Source of the DNA: Tabrizicola sp.
GTDB taxonomy: Bacteria; Pseudomonadota; Alphaproteobacteria; Rhodobacterales; Rhodobacteraceae
Assembly (NCBI RefSeq): GCF_030373185.1
Contig: NZ_JAUCZH010000001.1
Location: forward strand, 124,001-188,000
DNA: 64,000 nt
Reading direction: 5' to 3'
Below the pieces are notes generated by a model. The model did no database searches. It had not been told where the DNA came from and saw nothing but the letters and a program-made list of their open reading frames with translations. Both the position numbers and the translations under genes were made by a program. This document shows, piece after piece, positions 19,702 through 30,965 of this stretch. The stretch's first letter is position 1. Every line of letters starts with the position of its first letter.

Positions 19702-20037
19702 ATGCCCATGTTCGTCTCCCCCGCCTTCGCCCAAGCCGCCGGTGCGCCTTCGGCCGGTGCAGCCTTCGCGCAGTTCCTGCCGATCATCCTGATCTTCGTG
19801 ATCTTCTACTTTCTGCTGATCCGTCCGCAGCAGAAGCGGATGAAGGAACATCGCGCCATGCTGGAAGCCCTGCGCCGTGGCGATCAGATCGTGACCGCTG
19901 GCGGGATCGTGGGCAAGGTGTCCAAGGTGCAGGAAGACGGGATGGTCGAAGTCGACATCGCCGACGGCGTGAAGGTCAAGGTGGTCAAAAGCACGATCAC
20001 CTCGGTCTTGAACAAGACCGAACCAGCCGCAAGCTGA
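19702..20037 (+). CDS. yajC: Preprotein translocase subunit YajC
   Basis: A 111-residue single-pass membrane protein of the SecDF-YajC complex. The hydrophobic helix FLPIILIFVIFYFLLIRPQQ (about 25-44) and following QKRMKEH are diagnostic, followed by the GDQIVTAGGIVGKV beta region. A long in-frame extension upstream reads antisense through serS and is spurious. AGGA lies five bases before ATG 19702; ATG 19708 is also possible. First gene of yajC-secD-secF. Confidence 0.95.
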   Translation: MPMFVSPAFAQAAGAPSAGAAFAQFLPIILIFVIFYFLLIRPQQKRMKEHRAMLEALRRGDQIVTAGGIVGKVSKVQEDGMVEVDIADGVKVKVVKSTITSVLNKTEPAAS

Positions 20038-20046
20038 GCCTGACCC

Positions 20047-21714
20047 ATGCAACCCATGCCGCTGTGGAAGCGCGTCCTTGTCCTGATCGTCTGTGTCTGG
20101 GGTATCGTCGCCGCTGTTCCGAACCTGTTCTACGGGCCGGTAGAGCGGCATAATGATGCCCTTGCGGCGATCGAGGCCGCAGGCGGCAATGCCACGCCCG
20201 CCCAAGAGGCAGCCCGCGCGGAATGGCCGGACTTCCTGCCCTCGGCGCTGGTGAACCTTGGGCTTGACCTGCGCGGCGGGGCGCATCTTCTGGCCGAGGT
20301 CCGGGTGGAAGACGTCTACAAGGCGCGGATTGATGCCATGTGGCCGGATGTGCGCGACGCCTTGCGCGACCTGCGCGATCAGGTTGGCGCGGTGCGCCGG
20401 GCGCCGTCGCCAGATGGCGTGCTGCGGGTCACGATCACCAACCCCGAAGGCATGGCCGCCGCGCTGGAGGCCGTGCGCGGTCTTGGCAGCTCGGTGGTTT
20501 CCCTGACCGGGGCGGGGCAAAGCACGATTGACGTGACGGCCGAGGGCAATGACATCGTTGTCCAACTGTCCGAGGCGGAAAAGCAGGCCACCGACGGGCG
20601 CACCTTGCAGCAGTCGCTGGAAATCATCCGCCGCCGGGTGGATGAGGTCGGCACCCGCGAACCCACGATCCAGCGTCAGGGTGAAGACCGCATCCTGATC
20701 CAGGTGCCTGGAATCGGGTCGGCGTCGGAACTGAAGGCCCTGATCGGCACCACCGCGAAGTTGACCTTCAACGCCGTGGTTGGCCGCACCACCGATGCCG
20801 GGGCGAACCCCGGCCCGCGCAACCTTCTGTTGCCGTCGCTCGACCAGCCGGACCTTTACTACATCGTCGAAGAAACGCCCGTCGTTTCCGGCGAGGCGTT
20901 GGTGGATGCCCAACCTTCGTTCGACCAGAACGGCCAGCCAGCCGTGAGCTTCCGGTTTGATACAGCCGGCGCGCGCAAATTCGGTGACTACACCGCCACC
21001 AACATCGGCGCCCCCTTTGCCATCATCCTTGACAACGAGGTGATCTCGGCCCCGGTGATCCAGAGCCATATCCCGGGTGGGTCGGGCATCATCACCGGCA
21101 GCTTCACCGTGGAAGACAGCACCCAACTTGCCGTCCTGCTGCGCGCAGGTGCGCTGCCAGCCGAGATGGAGTTTCTGGAAGAACGCACGGTCGGCCCGGA
21201 ACTCGGGGCTGATTCCATTGCGGCGGGCAAGGTGGCGGCACTGGTCGCGGGGGCCGCGGTGGCGATCTACATGATTGCCGGCTATGGGCTTTTTGGCGTC
21301 TTTGCCAATATCGCGCTTGCCGTGAACATCGCGCTGATCTTTGCTGCCCTGTCCACCATTGGCGGCACGCTGACCCTGCCGGGCATCGCGGGCATCGTGC
21401 TGACCATCGGTATGGCGGTTGACGCCAACGTGCTGGTCTTCGAACGCATCCGCGAGGAATTGCGCCAGAACAAGAACCCCGGCCGGGCGATCGAGCTTGG
21501 CTATGAAAAGGCGATGAGCGCGATCATCGACGCCAACATCACCACATTCATCACCGCGACGGTCCTCTTTACCGTGGGGGCTGGCCCGGTGCGCGGCTTT
21601 GCAATCACGCTTGGGATCGGGATCATCACCTCGGTCTTTACCGCGCTGTTCGTCACGCGGATCATCGTCGAAACCTGGTATCGCTGGCGCAAGCCCGCAA
21701 CCGTCGTGGTCTGA
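20047..21714 (+). CDS. secD: Protein translocase subunit SecD
   Basis: A 555-residue RND-type membrane protein that uses the proton gradient to pull proteins across the inner membrane. It shows the first helix near residues 8-25, LGLDLRGGAHLL (about 72-83) typical of SecD, a large periplasmic domain, and the C-terminal five-helix block with GIVLTIGMAVDANVLVFERIREE. Follows yajC by 9 bases. Confidence 0.97.
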   Translation: MQPMPLWKRVLVLIVCVWGIVAAVPNLFYGPVERHNDALAAIEAAGGNATPAQEAARAEWPDFLPSALVNLGLDLRGGAHLLAEVRVEDVYKARIDAMWPDVRDALRDLRDQVGAVRRAPSPDGVLRVTITNPEGMAAALEAVRGLGSSVVSLTGAGQSTIDVTAEGNDIVVQLSEAEKQATDGRTLQQSLEIIRRRVDEVGTREPTIQRQGEDRILIQVPGIGSASELKALIGTTAKLTFNAVVGRTTDAGANPGPRNLLLPSLDQPDLYYIVEETPVVSGEALVDAQPSFDQNGQPAVSFRFDTAGARKFGDYTATNIGAPFAIILDNEVISAPVIQSHIPGGSGIITGSFTVEDSTQLAVLLRAGALPAEMEFLEERTVGPELGADSIAAGKVAALVAGAAVAIYMIAGYGLFGVFANIALAVNIALIFAALSTIGGTLTLPGIAGIVLTIGMAVDANVLVFERIREELRQNKNPGRAIELGYEKAMSAIIDANITTFITATVLFTVGAGPVRGFAITLGIGIITSVFTALFVTRIIVETWYRWRKPATVVV

Positions 21715-21724
21715 GGGGAACATC

Positions 21725-22696
21725 ATGGCATTCCGTTTTCGCCTTGCGCCCGAAAAGACCAACATCAACTTCTTTCGCTATCAGTGGGTCACCTTCGGCG
21801 GCTCCATGCTGCTGAGCGTCCTTGCCATCGTTGCATGGATCGTCATGGGCCTGAATTTCGGAATCGACTTCCGGGGCGGAACCACGATCCGCACCGAAGC
21901 GGCCGAGCCGGTCAATGTGGCCGCCTACCGCGCGGCCTTGTCCGGGATGGACCTTGGTGATGTCGCGATCACCGAGGTGTTCGACCCCAGCTTCCGCGAC
22001 GATCAATATGTCGCGCAGGTCCGCATCGCGCCGCAAGACGGGCAAGAGGCGGTGACGCCCGAAACGATCCTGCTGGTCGAAGAACAACTTAAGACCGTGG
22101 CCCCGTCGATCACCTTTCCGTCGGTTGAATCGGTCGGCCCGAAAGTCTCGGGCGAGCTGATCTGGAAAGCCATCGCGGCGATGGTGGCGGCATCGCTGGC
22201 GATCATGGTCTATATCTGGCTGCGCTTTGAATGGCAGTTCGCGGTCGGCAGCCTTGTGGCGCTGATCCATGACATCTTCATCACCATCGGTGTCTTCGCG
22301 ATCTTCCAGATCAAGTTTGACCTTGCCATCGTGGCGGCGCTGCTGACGATCCTTGGCTACTCGATCAACGACACCGTGGTCGTCTTTGACCGGTTGCGCG
22401 AAAACCTGTTGAAATACAAGTCGATGCCCTTGCGTGACGTGATGAACCTGTCGGTCAACGAAACCCTCAGCCGGACCCTGATGACCTCTGTCACCACCTT
22501 GGTTGCGCTGGGGGCCATGCTGATCTTTGGCGGTGACGTGATCCGGGGCTTTGCGTTTGCCATCTTCTTCGGCGTGATCCTTGGCACCTATTCTTCAGTC
22601 TTTGTGGCCAAGAACCTTGTGCTGTTCATCGGGCTTGACCGGGGCGACAAGCCGAACAAGTCTGACAAGGGCGAGTTTGCCAACGTAGATGCCTGA
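21725..22696 (+). CDS. secF: Protein translocase subunit SecF
   Basis: A 323-residue partner of SecD. Seen are FGIDFRGGTTI near residues 44-54, the helix bundle with ILGYSINDTVVVFDRLREN, and ETLSRTLMTSVTTL, all typical of SecF. The start 10 bases after secD fits operon spacing. Its end overlaps the next start by 8 bases. Confidence 0.97.
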   Translation: MAFRFRLAPEKTNINFFRYQWVTFGGSMLLSVLAIVAWIVMGLNFGIDFRGGTTIRTEAAEPVNVAAYRAALSGMDLGDVAITEVFDPSFRDDQYVAQVRIAPQDGQEAVTPETILLVEEQLKTVAPSITFPSVESVGPKVSGELIWKAIAAMVAASLAIMVYIWLRFEWQFAVGSLVALIHDIFITIGVFAIFQIKFDLAIVAALLTILGYSINDTVVVFDRLRENLLKYKSMPLRDVMNLSVNETLSRTLMTSVTTLVALGAMLIFGGDVIRGFAFAIFFGVILGTYSSVFVAKNLVLFIGLDRGDKPNKSDKGEFANVDA

Positions 22697-23054
22697 CATG
22701 CGCCTGACCGAAGTCAGCTATGGAACGGCGAAAGCCGTTGAAGGGTACGGCCCGGGGTTTTTCCGTGTGGCCGGACATGTGCTGCGCGGGGCCTGCCTGA
22801 TCACCCCATGGGACGCTGGCCCCTGGGGCGGTTACGACGACACCGCCGCACCGCTTAGCCTTCTGGGCCGGATCGACGTGCTGTTCGTCGGCACCGGGGC
22901 CAGCATCGCGCATGTGCCAAAGGCGTTTCGTCTGGCGCTGGAAGAGCAGGGGATCGGGGTAGAGGTCATGGCCTCCCCTACGGCCTGCCGCACTTACAAC
23001 GTGCTTCTGGGCGAAGGGCGGCGCGTGGCCGTCGCCCTTCTGCCGGTGGAGTAG
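22689..23054 (+). CDS. Mth938-like (NDUFAF3/DUF498) protein
   Basis: A 121-residue protein of the Mth938-like fold, related to the mitochondrial complex I assembly factor NDUFAF3. The core LLGRIDVLFVGTGASIAHVPKAF and the later MASPTACRTYNVLL pattern define the family. It overlaps secF by 8 bases, a linkage widespread in alphaproteobacteria, but its molecular role is unknown. Confidence 0.88.
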   Translation: MPDMRLTEVSYGTAKAVEGYGPGFFRVAGHVLRGACLITPWDAGPWGGYDDTAAPLSLLGRIDVLFVGTGASIAHVPKAFRLALEEQGIGVEVMASPTACRTYNVLLGEGRRVAVALLPVE

Positions 23055-23080
23055 GGCGCAAGAGGTATTGAAAACCTTTG

Positions 23081-23102
23081 CAGATTCCATGGAAGGAATC
23101 TG
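23081..23102. terminator. Hairpin between convergent Mth938 and aldo/keto reductase genes
   Basis: CAGATTCC and GGAATCTG form a perfect 8-bp stem around a six-base loop, in the 53-base gap between two convergent stop codons. A short T run (TTTT) follows on the minus strand only, so it best serves the aldo/keto reductase transcript. Confidence 0.5.
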
Positions 23103-23107
23103 GCCCG

Positions 23108-24094
23108 TTACCAAAGATGCGCGACATGGGGGGCAATGGTCCTTGCATAAACCTCGCGCGCGGCTTCCATCACGTCCTGTGACAAGGGTACCATGTCGGC
23201 GGCAACCGCATTGGCGCGCGCCTGCGCCGGGGACTTCGCGCCCGGAATGACCACGGTCACTGCGTCCTCCATCAAGATCCAGCGCAGGGCGAAAGCCGCC
23301 ATCGTCGCACCTTCCGGCACCAGCAAACGCAACTCCTCGACCGCCGCAAGCGCCACGTCGAAAGGCACGCCCGAGAAGGTCTCCCCCTTGTCGAAAGCTT
23401 CGCCATTGCGATTGAAGCTGCGATGGTCGTCGGCGGCGAATTGGCTGTCTTTGGACATTTTTCCGGTCAGAAGGCCTGACGCAAGCGGCACACGCGCGAT
23501 AATGGCGATGTTATTCGCTTTGGCTTCGGGGAAAAAGACTTCTGCCGGTTTCATTCGGAACAGGTTGTAGATGATCTGCACCGACACCACACCCGGCTGG
23601 CGGATCGCGCTGCGCGCCTCTTCGACTGTCTCGACCGAGACGCCATAATCGGCGATCTTGCCCTTGGCCTTGATCGCCTCAAGGGCTGCGAACACCTCGG
23701 GGTTTGAATAGACCGGGGTCGGCGGGCAGTGCAGTTGCACCAGATCCAGCCTTTCTACCCCCAAATTCAGAAGCGACCGGTCAATGAACCCCTCCAGCGC
23801 GGTGCCGGTGTAGGCTTCTGCCACATGCGGGTCCAGCCGCCGACCTGCCTTGGTGGCAACAAAGGGCCGCTCGCCGGGCCGTTCGGCCAGCACCTCACGG
23901 ATGATCCGTTCGGACCGCCCGTCGCCATAGACATCGGCCGTGTCGATGAAGGTCATGCCGGCATCCAAGGCTGCGTGAAGCGTGGCCTTGGCGTCTTCCA
24001 GACTGACCTCGCCCCAAGTGCCGCCAATGGCCCATGCGCCAAAGCCGAGGCGGGTGGTTGTGCGGCCGGTGCGGCCGAAGGGAATGGTCTGCAT
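23108..24094 (-). CDS. Aldo/keto reductase
   Basis: A 328-residue NADP(H)-dependent oxidoreductase of the AKR TIM-barrel superfamily. It has the cofactor and catalytic patterns FIDTADVYGDGRSE (with catalytic Asp and Tyr), VATKAG with the active-site Lys, and VQLHCPP supplying the His. The C-terminus VIPGAKSPAQARANA is the usual NADP-binding loop. The start at ATG 24094 gives the family N-terminus (IPFGRTG). The substrate is not predictable. Divergent from ccmA. Confidence 0.9.
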   Translation of the reverse strand: MQTIPFGRTGRTTTRLGFGAWAIGGTWGEVSLEDAKATLHAALDAGMTFIDTADVYGDGRSERIIREVLAERPGERPFVATKAGRRLDPHVAEAYTGTALEGFIDRSLLNLGVERLDLVQLHCPPTPVYSNPEVFAALEAIKAKGKIADYGVSVETVEEARSAIRQPGVVSVQIIYNLFRMKPAEVFFPEAKANNIAIIARVPLASGLLTGKMSKDSQFAADDHRSFNRNGEAFDKGETFSGVPFDVALAAVEELRLLVPEGATMAAFALRWILMEDAVTVVIPGAKSPAQARANAVAADMVPLSQDVMEAAREVYARTIAPHVAHLW

Positions 24095-24189
24095 CGGGTC
24101 TCTCCTTTGAACGGGGAAGACATAGGGTCGCTGGCCCCTGAAAGCCATGGCCCTTTTCGCCGGAAGCCGCATCGGATAGGGCTTGTGTG

Positions 24190-24807
24190 ATGGAGATCTG
24201 GGTTGAAAATCTGGCGGTGGCGCGGGGCGGGGTGACCGTCTTGCAGGGGCTTGGCTTTGCCGTCGGGGCGGGTCAGGCGCTGATCCTGCGCGGGCCGAAC
24301 GGGTCTGGCAAGACCACGCTTCTGCGCACCCTTGCCGGATTGCAGCCCGCCGTGGCCGGATCCATTTCCCTGCCGCCTGAAGCCGCCGCTTACGGCGCCC
24401 ATGCCGACGGGCTCAAATCCACCCTCACCGTGCAGGAGAATCTGGCGTTCTGGGCCTCGGTTCACGGGGTGGGGTCGGTGGCAGATGCGATGACCAGAAT
24501 GGACGTGGCCAATCTTGCCCCCCGCCGCGCGGCCGAGCTTTCGGCAGGCCAGAAGCGCCGCCTTGGTCTGGCGCGGCTGTTGGTTACCGGGCGGCCGGTC
24601 TGGCTTTTGGATGAGCCGACCGTCAGCCTTGATACCGCATCGGTGGCCCTGTTTGCCGGGGTGGTGCGGCAGCATCTGGCAGGGGGTGGGCTGGCGGTGA
24701 TCGCCACCCATGTCGATCTGGCCCTGCCTGAGGCTGAGACGCTGGACCTTGCCCCGTTCCGCACCCGGACCATGGCACGCGACGGCTTTGACGAGGCTTT
24801 TGCATGA
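24190..24807 (+). CDS. ccmA: Haem exporter ATP-binding protein CcmA
   Basis: A 205-residue ABC ATPase of the CcmABCD complex, which frees holo-CcmE during cytochrome c maturation. Walker A is GPNGSGKTT (35-43), the signature is LSAGQKRR and Walker [13 protein letters not shown]. It is short, as CcmA proteins are. A GTG three bases upstream is an alternative start. First of ccmA-B-C-D-G. Confidence 0.95.
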   Translation: MEIWVENLAVARGGVTVLQGLGFAVGAGQALILRGPNGSGKTTLLRTLAGLQPAVAGSISLPPEAAAYGAHADGLKSTLTVQENLAFWASVHGVGSVADAMTRMDVANLAPRRAAELSAGQKRRLGLARLLVTGRPVWLLDEPTVSLDTASVALFAGVVRQHLAGGGLAVIATHVDLALPEAETLDLAPFRTRTMARDGFDEAFA

Positions 24808-24845
24808 TGGCGCGCGCGTCGGGATGCCGGGGAAGCCTCCGGCGG

Positions 24846-24869
24846 GAGTATTTGGGAAAAGAGCAGATG
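24846..24869 (+). repeat. Dispersed intergenic repeat, copy B
   Basis: GAGTATTTGGGAAAAGAG followed by CAGATG matches copy A near 779-802 (opposite orientation) at 19 of 24 positions. It lies in the 88-base ccmA-ccmB gap, just after a GC hairpin with GCCGG (24826-24830) and CCGGC (24839-24843). Both copies therefore combine a hairpin with the same short tail. Confidence 0.5.
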
Positions 24870-24895
24870 CAGCGGTGCGTCGTGGTCGGGCGGGC

Positions 24896-25552
24896 ATGAA
24901 GGCGCTTCTTCTACGCGATCTGCGGCTGGCCATGCGGTCGGGGGGGGGCTTCGGGCTGGGGCTTGCGTTCTTCTTCCTGTTGTCGGTCCTTGTGCCGTTG
25001 GGGGTGGGGCCAGAAGGCGGCACGCTGGCGCGCATTGCCCCCGGCATCCTGTGGGTCGGCGCGCTGCTGGCCTGTCTTTTGTCGCTGGACCGGATTTTCG
25101 CGCTGGATTTCGAGGACGGGTCGCTGGACCTTCTGGCCACCGCGCCGATCCCGCTGGAGGCAGTGGTGGCCGTCAAGGCACTGGCGCATTGGCTGGTGAC
25201 CGGCCTGCCTTTGACCCTGCTTGCGCCGGGGCTGGCGGTGTTTCTGAACCTGCCTGCGGGGGGCTATGGCTGGCTGGTGCTAAGCCTGCTTCTTGGCACG
25301 CCGGCGCTGTCGGTCATCGGGGCTTTTGGTGCGGCGCTTGTGGTTGGTCTGCGGCGGGGCGGGTTGCTGCTGAGCCTTCTGGTCTTGCCACTTTATGTGC
25401 CGACGCTGATCTTCGGGGCCGAGGTGGTGCGGCGCGGGGCCGAGGGGATGGCGCTGGCCACCCCGCTTGCCTTGCTGACCGCGATCAGTCTGGGGGCGGC
25501 GGCGCTGTTGCCTTTTGCGGCGGCGGCGGCGCTCCGCGTCAATTTGCGCTAG
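24896..25552 (+). CDS. ccmB: Haem exporter permease CcmB
   Basis: A 218-residue, six-helix permease. The family pattern LDRIFALDFEDGSLDLL (about 64-80) is clear, with PIPLEAVVAVKALAHWL after it. ATG 24896 gives the usual MKALLLRDLRLAMR start; an open frame runs further upstream but has no family match. It is separated from ccmA by a gap holding a repeat, which is less tight than usual. Confidence 0.95.
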   Translation: MKALLLRDLRLAMRSGGGFGLGLAFFFLLSVLVPLGVGPEGGTLARIAPGILWVGALLACLLSLDRIFALDFEDGSLDLLATAPIPLEAVVAVKALAHWLVTGLPLTLLAPGLAVFLNLPAGGYGWLVLSLLLGTPALSVIGAFGAALVVGLRRGGLLLSLLVLPLYVPTLIFGAEVVRRGAEGMALATPLALLTAISLGAAALLPFAAAAALRVNLR

Positions 25553-25607
25553 GGCGTCGCGCGATGGTGAGTTGAGCCTGTGGCGAAGAAACGGTAGGCG
25601 AGGGGCC

Positions 25608-26336
25608 ATGTCGATCTGGGAATATGCCAATCCGAAGCGGTTCATGCAGACCTCGGCCTGGGCTTTGCCTTGGGCGATTGGTCTGACGGTGGTGCTGTTG
25701 CTGGTCGGGTTGGTCTGGGGCTTCTTCTTCACCCCGGATGATTACAAGCAGGGGTCGACGGTCAAGATCATCTACCTGCATGTGCCTGCCGCGATGATGG
25801 CGATCAATGCCTGGGTGATGATGCTCGTGGCCAGCCTGATCTGGATCGTGCGGCGCCACCATGTCAGCGCGCTGGCGGCCAAGGCGGCCGCACCGGTAGG
25901 GCTGACCTTCACGCTGATTGCGCTGGTGACCGGGGCGCTTTGGGGCCAGCCGATGTGGGGGACATGGTGGGCGTGGGATCCGCGGCTGACGGCCTTTCTG
26001 ATCCTGACGCTGTTCTATTTCGGCTATATCGCGCTTTGGGCAGCCGTCGAGAACCCTGATACTGCGGCTGATCTGACCTCGATCCTGTGCCTTGTCGGGT
26101 CGGTCTTTGCGGTCCTGTCGCGCTATGCGGTGAACTTCTGGAATCAGGGGTTGCATCAAGGGGCTTCGCTGTCCTTGGACAAGGAAGAGAACGTGGCGGA
26201 TGTGTTCTGGCTTCCCTTGCTGGTCTGCATTGCCGGGTTTGTCTTCCTTTTCATCACGCTTGTCCTGATGCGGACCCGAACCGAGATCCGCGCGCGGCGG
26301 CTTTCGGCCCTGTTGGCGCGGGAAAGGGTGGCGTGA
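25608..26336 (+). CDS. ccmC: Haem-handling membrane protein CcmC
   Basis: A 242-residue, six-helix protein that loads haem onto CcmE. The Trp-rich haem-handling motif is GTWWAWDPRLT (about 124-134), with the conserved His of IIYLHVPAA (near 61) and of the second periplasmic loop NFWNQGLHQG. AGGGG stands just before ATG 25608. It abuts ccmD. Confidence 0.97.
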   Translation: MSIWEYANPKRFMQTSAWALPWAIGLTVVLLLVGLVWGFFFTPDDYKQGSTVKIIYLHVPAAMMAINAWVMMLVASLIWIVRRHHVSALAAKAAAPVGLTFTLIALVTGALWGQPMWGTWWAWDPRLTAFLILTLFYFGYIALWAAVENPDTAADLTSILCLVGSVFAVLSRYAVNFWNQGLHQGASLSLDKEENVADVFWLPLLVCIAGFVFLFITLVLMRTRTEIRARRLSALLARERVA

Positions 26337-26497
26337 TGATGCCTGATCTTGGGAATTACGCGGTTGCCGTAGTGGGGTCGTACGTCGCCAGCGCGGTCTT
26401 GATCGTGGGACTGGTGGCGCTGTCGTTCTGGCAGCGTGCGCGGGTCAAGCGGGCCTTGGATGAGGTCGAGGCGCGGCAGGGGAAGACAGATGGCTAA
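26336..26497 (+). CDS. ccmD: Haem exporter small subunit CcmD
   Basis: A 53-residue single-helix membrane protein that stabilises the CcmABC complex. It has the short periplasmic start (PDLGNYA), one helix of about 20 residues (VVGSYVASAVLIVGLVALSF) and a charged tail. It shares one base with the ccmC stop and overlaps ccmG by 8 bases. ATG at 26339 is equally possible. Confidence 0.9.
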   Translation: MMPDLGNYAVAVVGSYVASAVLIVGLVALSFWQRARVKRALDEVEARQGKTDG

Positions 26498-27026
26498 GTG
26501 GTTGATGATCTTGCCGCCGATTCTGTTCGCCGGGTTGGCGGGCATGTTCTACGTTGGCATGCAGCGCGACAATCCGGGTGAACTTCGGTCCGTGCTGGTC
26601 GGGCGCACTGCTCCTGTTCTTCCGGCAACGGGCCTTCCGGGCATTCCAGTCCTGACGGACACCGAGCTGCGTACGGGTGAGGTGACGGTCCTGAACTTCT
26701 GGGCGACCTGGTGTCCGCCGTGCCGCGCCGAACATCCGGTGTTGATGGAGATGGCAGAACGTGGCGTCCGCGTCGGAGGTGTCAACATGATGGATGATGA
26801 CGCGAAGGCCGTGGCCTACCTTGCCGCCGAGGGCAATCCCTTCATCGGTGTCGCCACCGACCCGAATGGCCGCAACCGGGTGGAATGGGGCGTGACCGCC
26901 CCACCAGAGACCTTCATCATCGCAGGGGACGGCACGGTTCTGTTCCGTTTTGTCGGGCCACTGGTGGGAACCGATTACCAGAACCGCTTTGTGCCGGAAC
27001 TCGAAAAGGCGCTGGCGGGGCAGTAG
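26490..27026 (+). CDS. ccmG: Thiol:disulfide interchange protein CcmG/DsbE
   Basis: A 178-residue membrane-anchored thioredoxin that reduces apocytochrome c haem-binding cysteines in the periplasm. The anchor is about residues 5-22. The redox motif is WCPPC (74-78) and the later GVTAPPETFII carries the cis-Pro. It ends the ccm operon and is followed by a 278-base region with strong terminators. Confidence 0.96.
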   Translation: MAKWLMILPPILFAGLAGMFYVGMQRDNPGELRSVLVGRTAPVLPATGLPGIPVLTDTELRTGEVTVLNFWATWCPPCRAEHPVLMEMAERGVRVGGVNMMDDDAKAVAYLAAEGNPFIGVATDPNGRNRVEWGVTAPPETFIIAGDGTVLFRFVGPLVGTDYQNRFVPELEKALAGQ

Positions 27027-27049
27027 GGCCAGGACGCAGGGTCGGCTTT

Positions 27050-27196
27050 TCAGGTGAGCATCAAGCCGAGCCCGATTGCGCCAACGACCAGCAGTTCAGC
27101 AAGCGGAAGGCTTCCGGGCATCCGGGAAAGCAGACCGTTCGGGGGGCTTCCGGGCCGGTTTTGCAATGTGGTTGTTCGTGGATTTCGCAAGATCAT
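27050..27196 (-). CDS. Candidate small membrane protein (48 aa)
   Basis: A 48-residue frame starting at ATG 27196, with GAGG six bases before it. The N-terminal half is basic and Pro/Arg/Asn-rich (ILRNPRTTT at the start), and the C-terminus is a 17-residue hydrophobic stretch, LAELLVVGAIGLGLMLT, able to span or insert in the membrane. It lies downstream of acnA on the same strand, beyond two hairpins. I know no family for it. A chance frame cannot be excluded. Confidence 0.4.
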   Translation of the reverse strand: MILRNPRTTTLQNRPGSPPNGLLSRMPGSLPLAELLVVGAIGLGLMLT

Positions 27197-27245
27197 TTCG
27201 CACCTCGGGGTTCAGGTGACTGGACCTTGAACGTCAGAGCCTAAC

Positions 27246-27283
27246 AAAGCCCAAAGGCCCGGCGGTGCCGGGCCTTTGGCTTT
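27246..27283. terminator. Strong bidirectional terminator between ccmG and acnA
   Basis: A 17-bp stem with one bulged C (AAAGCCCAAAGGCCCGGC against GCCGGGCCTTTGGCTTT) around a three-base loop, with flanking A and T runs. It suits the acnA end on the minus strand and rightward read-through. Confidence 0.8.
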
Positions 27284-27300
27284 GGAAACAGTCTGTTTCC
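27284..27300. terminator. Second hairpin beside the acnA stop codon
   Basis: GGAAACAG and CTGTTTCC form a perfect 8-bp stem with one base in the centre, five bases after the acnA stop. Together with 27246-27283 it makes a tandem hairpin pair, which would also protect the acnA mRNA end. Confidence 0.5.
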
Positions 27301-27304
27301 GGAT

Positions 27305-30052
<2,748 letters not shown>

Positions 30053-30090
30053 GCGGTGGCTCCTTGAGGAAACGGCGTCTGTTGTGCGCA

Positions 30091-30108
30091 TTGTATGCAA
30101 TTGTATGC
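30091..30108. promoter_or_regulatory. Tandem direct repeat in the acnA/DUF1223 promoter region
   Basis: TTGTATGC occurs twice, 10 bases apart, about 40 bases upstream of acnA. Each unit with its next two bases (TTGTATGCAA for the first) is a near palindrome, and one helical turn separates them. This looks like a regulator binding pair or overlapping -10 elements for acnA on the minus strand (TACAAT). The regulator is unknown. Confidence 0.4.
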
Positions 30109-30235
30109 CGAAAATCCAGCCCTAGATTGCGACGGTTCGGCAGATATGTCAGGCCTCTCTCAAAACCTTGATTGGCTTGGGCGATATGGCAACCCTATAA
30201 CAGCGGTCGGGGATCATGGGATCAGGATACGCGAC

Positions 30236-30931
30236 ATGCGACATTTCGTCAGCGCCGCTTGCGGTCTTTGGTTGGCCGCTGCAGCCGCGGTCGAGGCCGA
30301 GCCTGTGGTGGTCGTGGAACTCTACACCTCGCAAGGTTGTTCCTCCTGCCCGCCGGCCGATGATTTCGTGGCCATGCTGGCATCAGACCCGCGAATCCTG
30401 CCGTTGGCGTTGCATGTCGACTATTGGGACTACATCGGCTGGGCCGACGTCTTCGCTCAGCCCAAGTTCACCGATCGGCAGCGCGCCTATGCAAAGGCGG
30501 TGGGCAGCCGCACGATCTACACCCCGCAACTGATCATCGGCGGGCAGGACCGGATTGAGGGATTCGCACCTGACAAGACGGCGGATCGGCTGCGCGCCCA
30601 CATGGCGACAAGGCCGGAGGTGCAACTTGTCATCTCACGCGAGGGGGGGCGGATCATCATTCGCGCCGAGGCTGATCTTCCGCTGGATACCCCGGTCCGT
30701 GTGCAGCTTGTGCGCTACAAGCCGAAAGAGACCGTGCTGATCCAACGTGGCGAAAACGCCGGCAAGACGATCACCTACCACAACATTGTCACCTCGTGGG
30801 AGGGGCTTGGCAATTGGGAAGGGCAAGAGCCGCTGGAACTTTCAGCCCCCTACAGTGGTGAAGAACCCGGAGCGGTGATCCTGCAAACCGAAGGGCCTGC
30901 CGCGATACTGGCAGCCGCGCGGGTGAATTGA
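30236..30931 (+). CDS. DUF1223 thioredoxin-like exported protein
   Basis: A 231-residue exported protein with a signal peptide (about 1-22, ending AEAE). The core VVVELYTSQGCSSCPPADDF holds a CxxC pair (C35, C38) in a thioredoxin-like fold, followed by the family pattern LALHVDYWDYIGWADVF. The function of DUF1223 proteins is not established, though a periplasmic redox role is plausible. ATG 30236 gives a clean signal peptide; the open frame starts 141 bases further upstream in the promoter region. Confidence 0.88.
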   Translation: MRHFVSAACGLWLAAAAAVEAEPVVVVELYTSQGCSSCPPADDFVAMLASDPRILPLALHVDYWDYIGWADVFAQPKFTDRQRAYAKAVGSRTIYTPQLIIGGQDRIEGFAPDKTADRLRAHMATRPEVQLVISREGGRIIIRAEADLPLDTPVRVQLVRYKPKETVLIQRGENAGKTITYHNIVTSWEGLGNWEGQEPLELSAPYSGEEPGAVILQTEGPAAILAAARVN

Positions 30932-30965
30932 GCGGGCAACCTGCGCAGGCGCAACACTCGCAAGG

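Noticed and set aside
19624-21768. Minus-strand open frame of 714 codons opposite yajC-secD
   Set aside because: Covers two certain genes in antisense and has biased composition without motifs.
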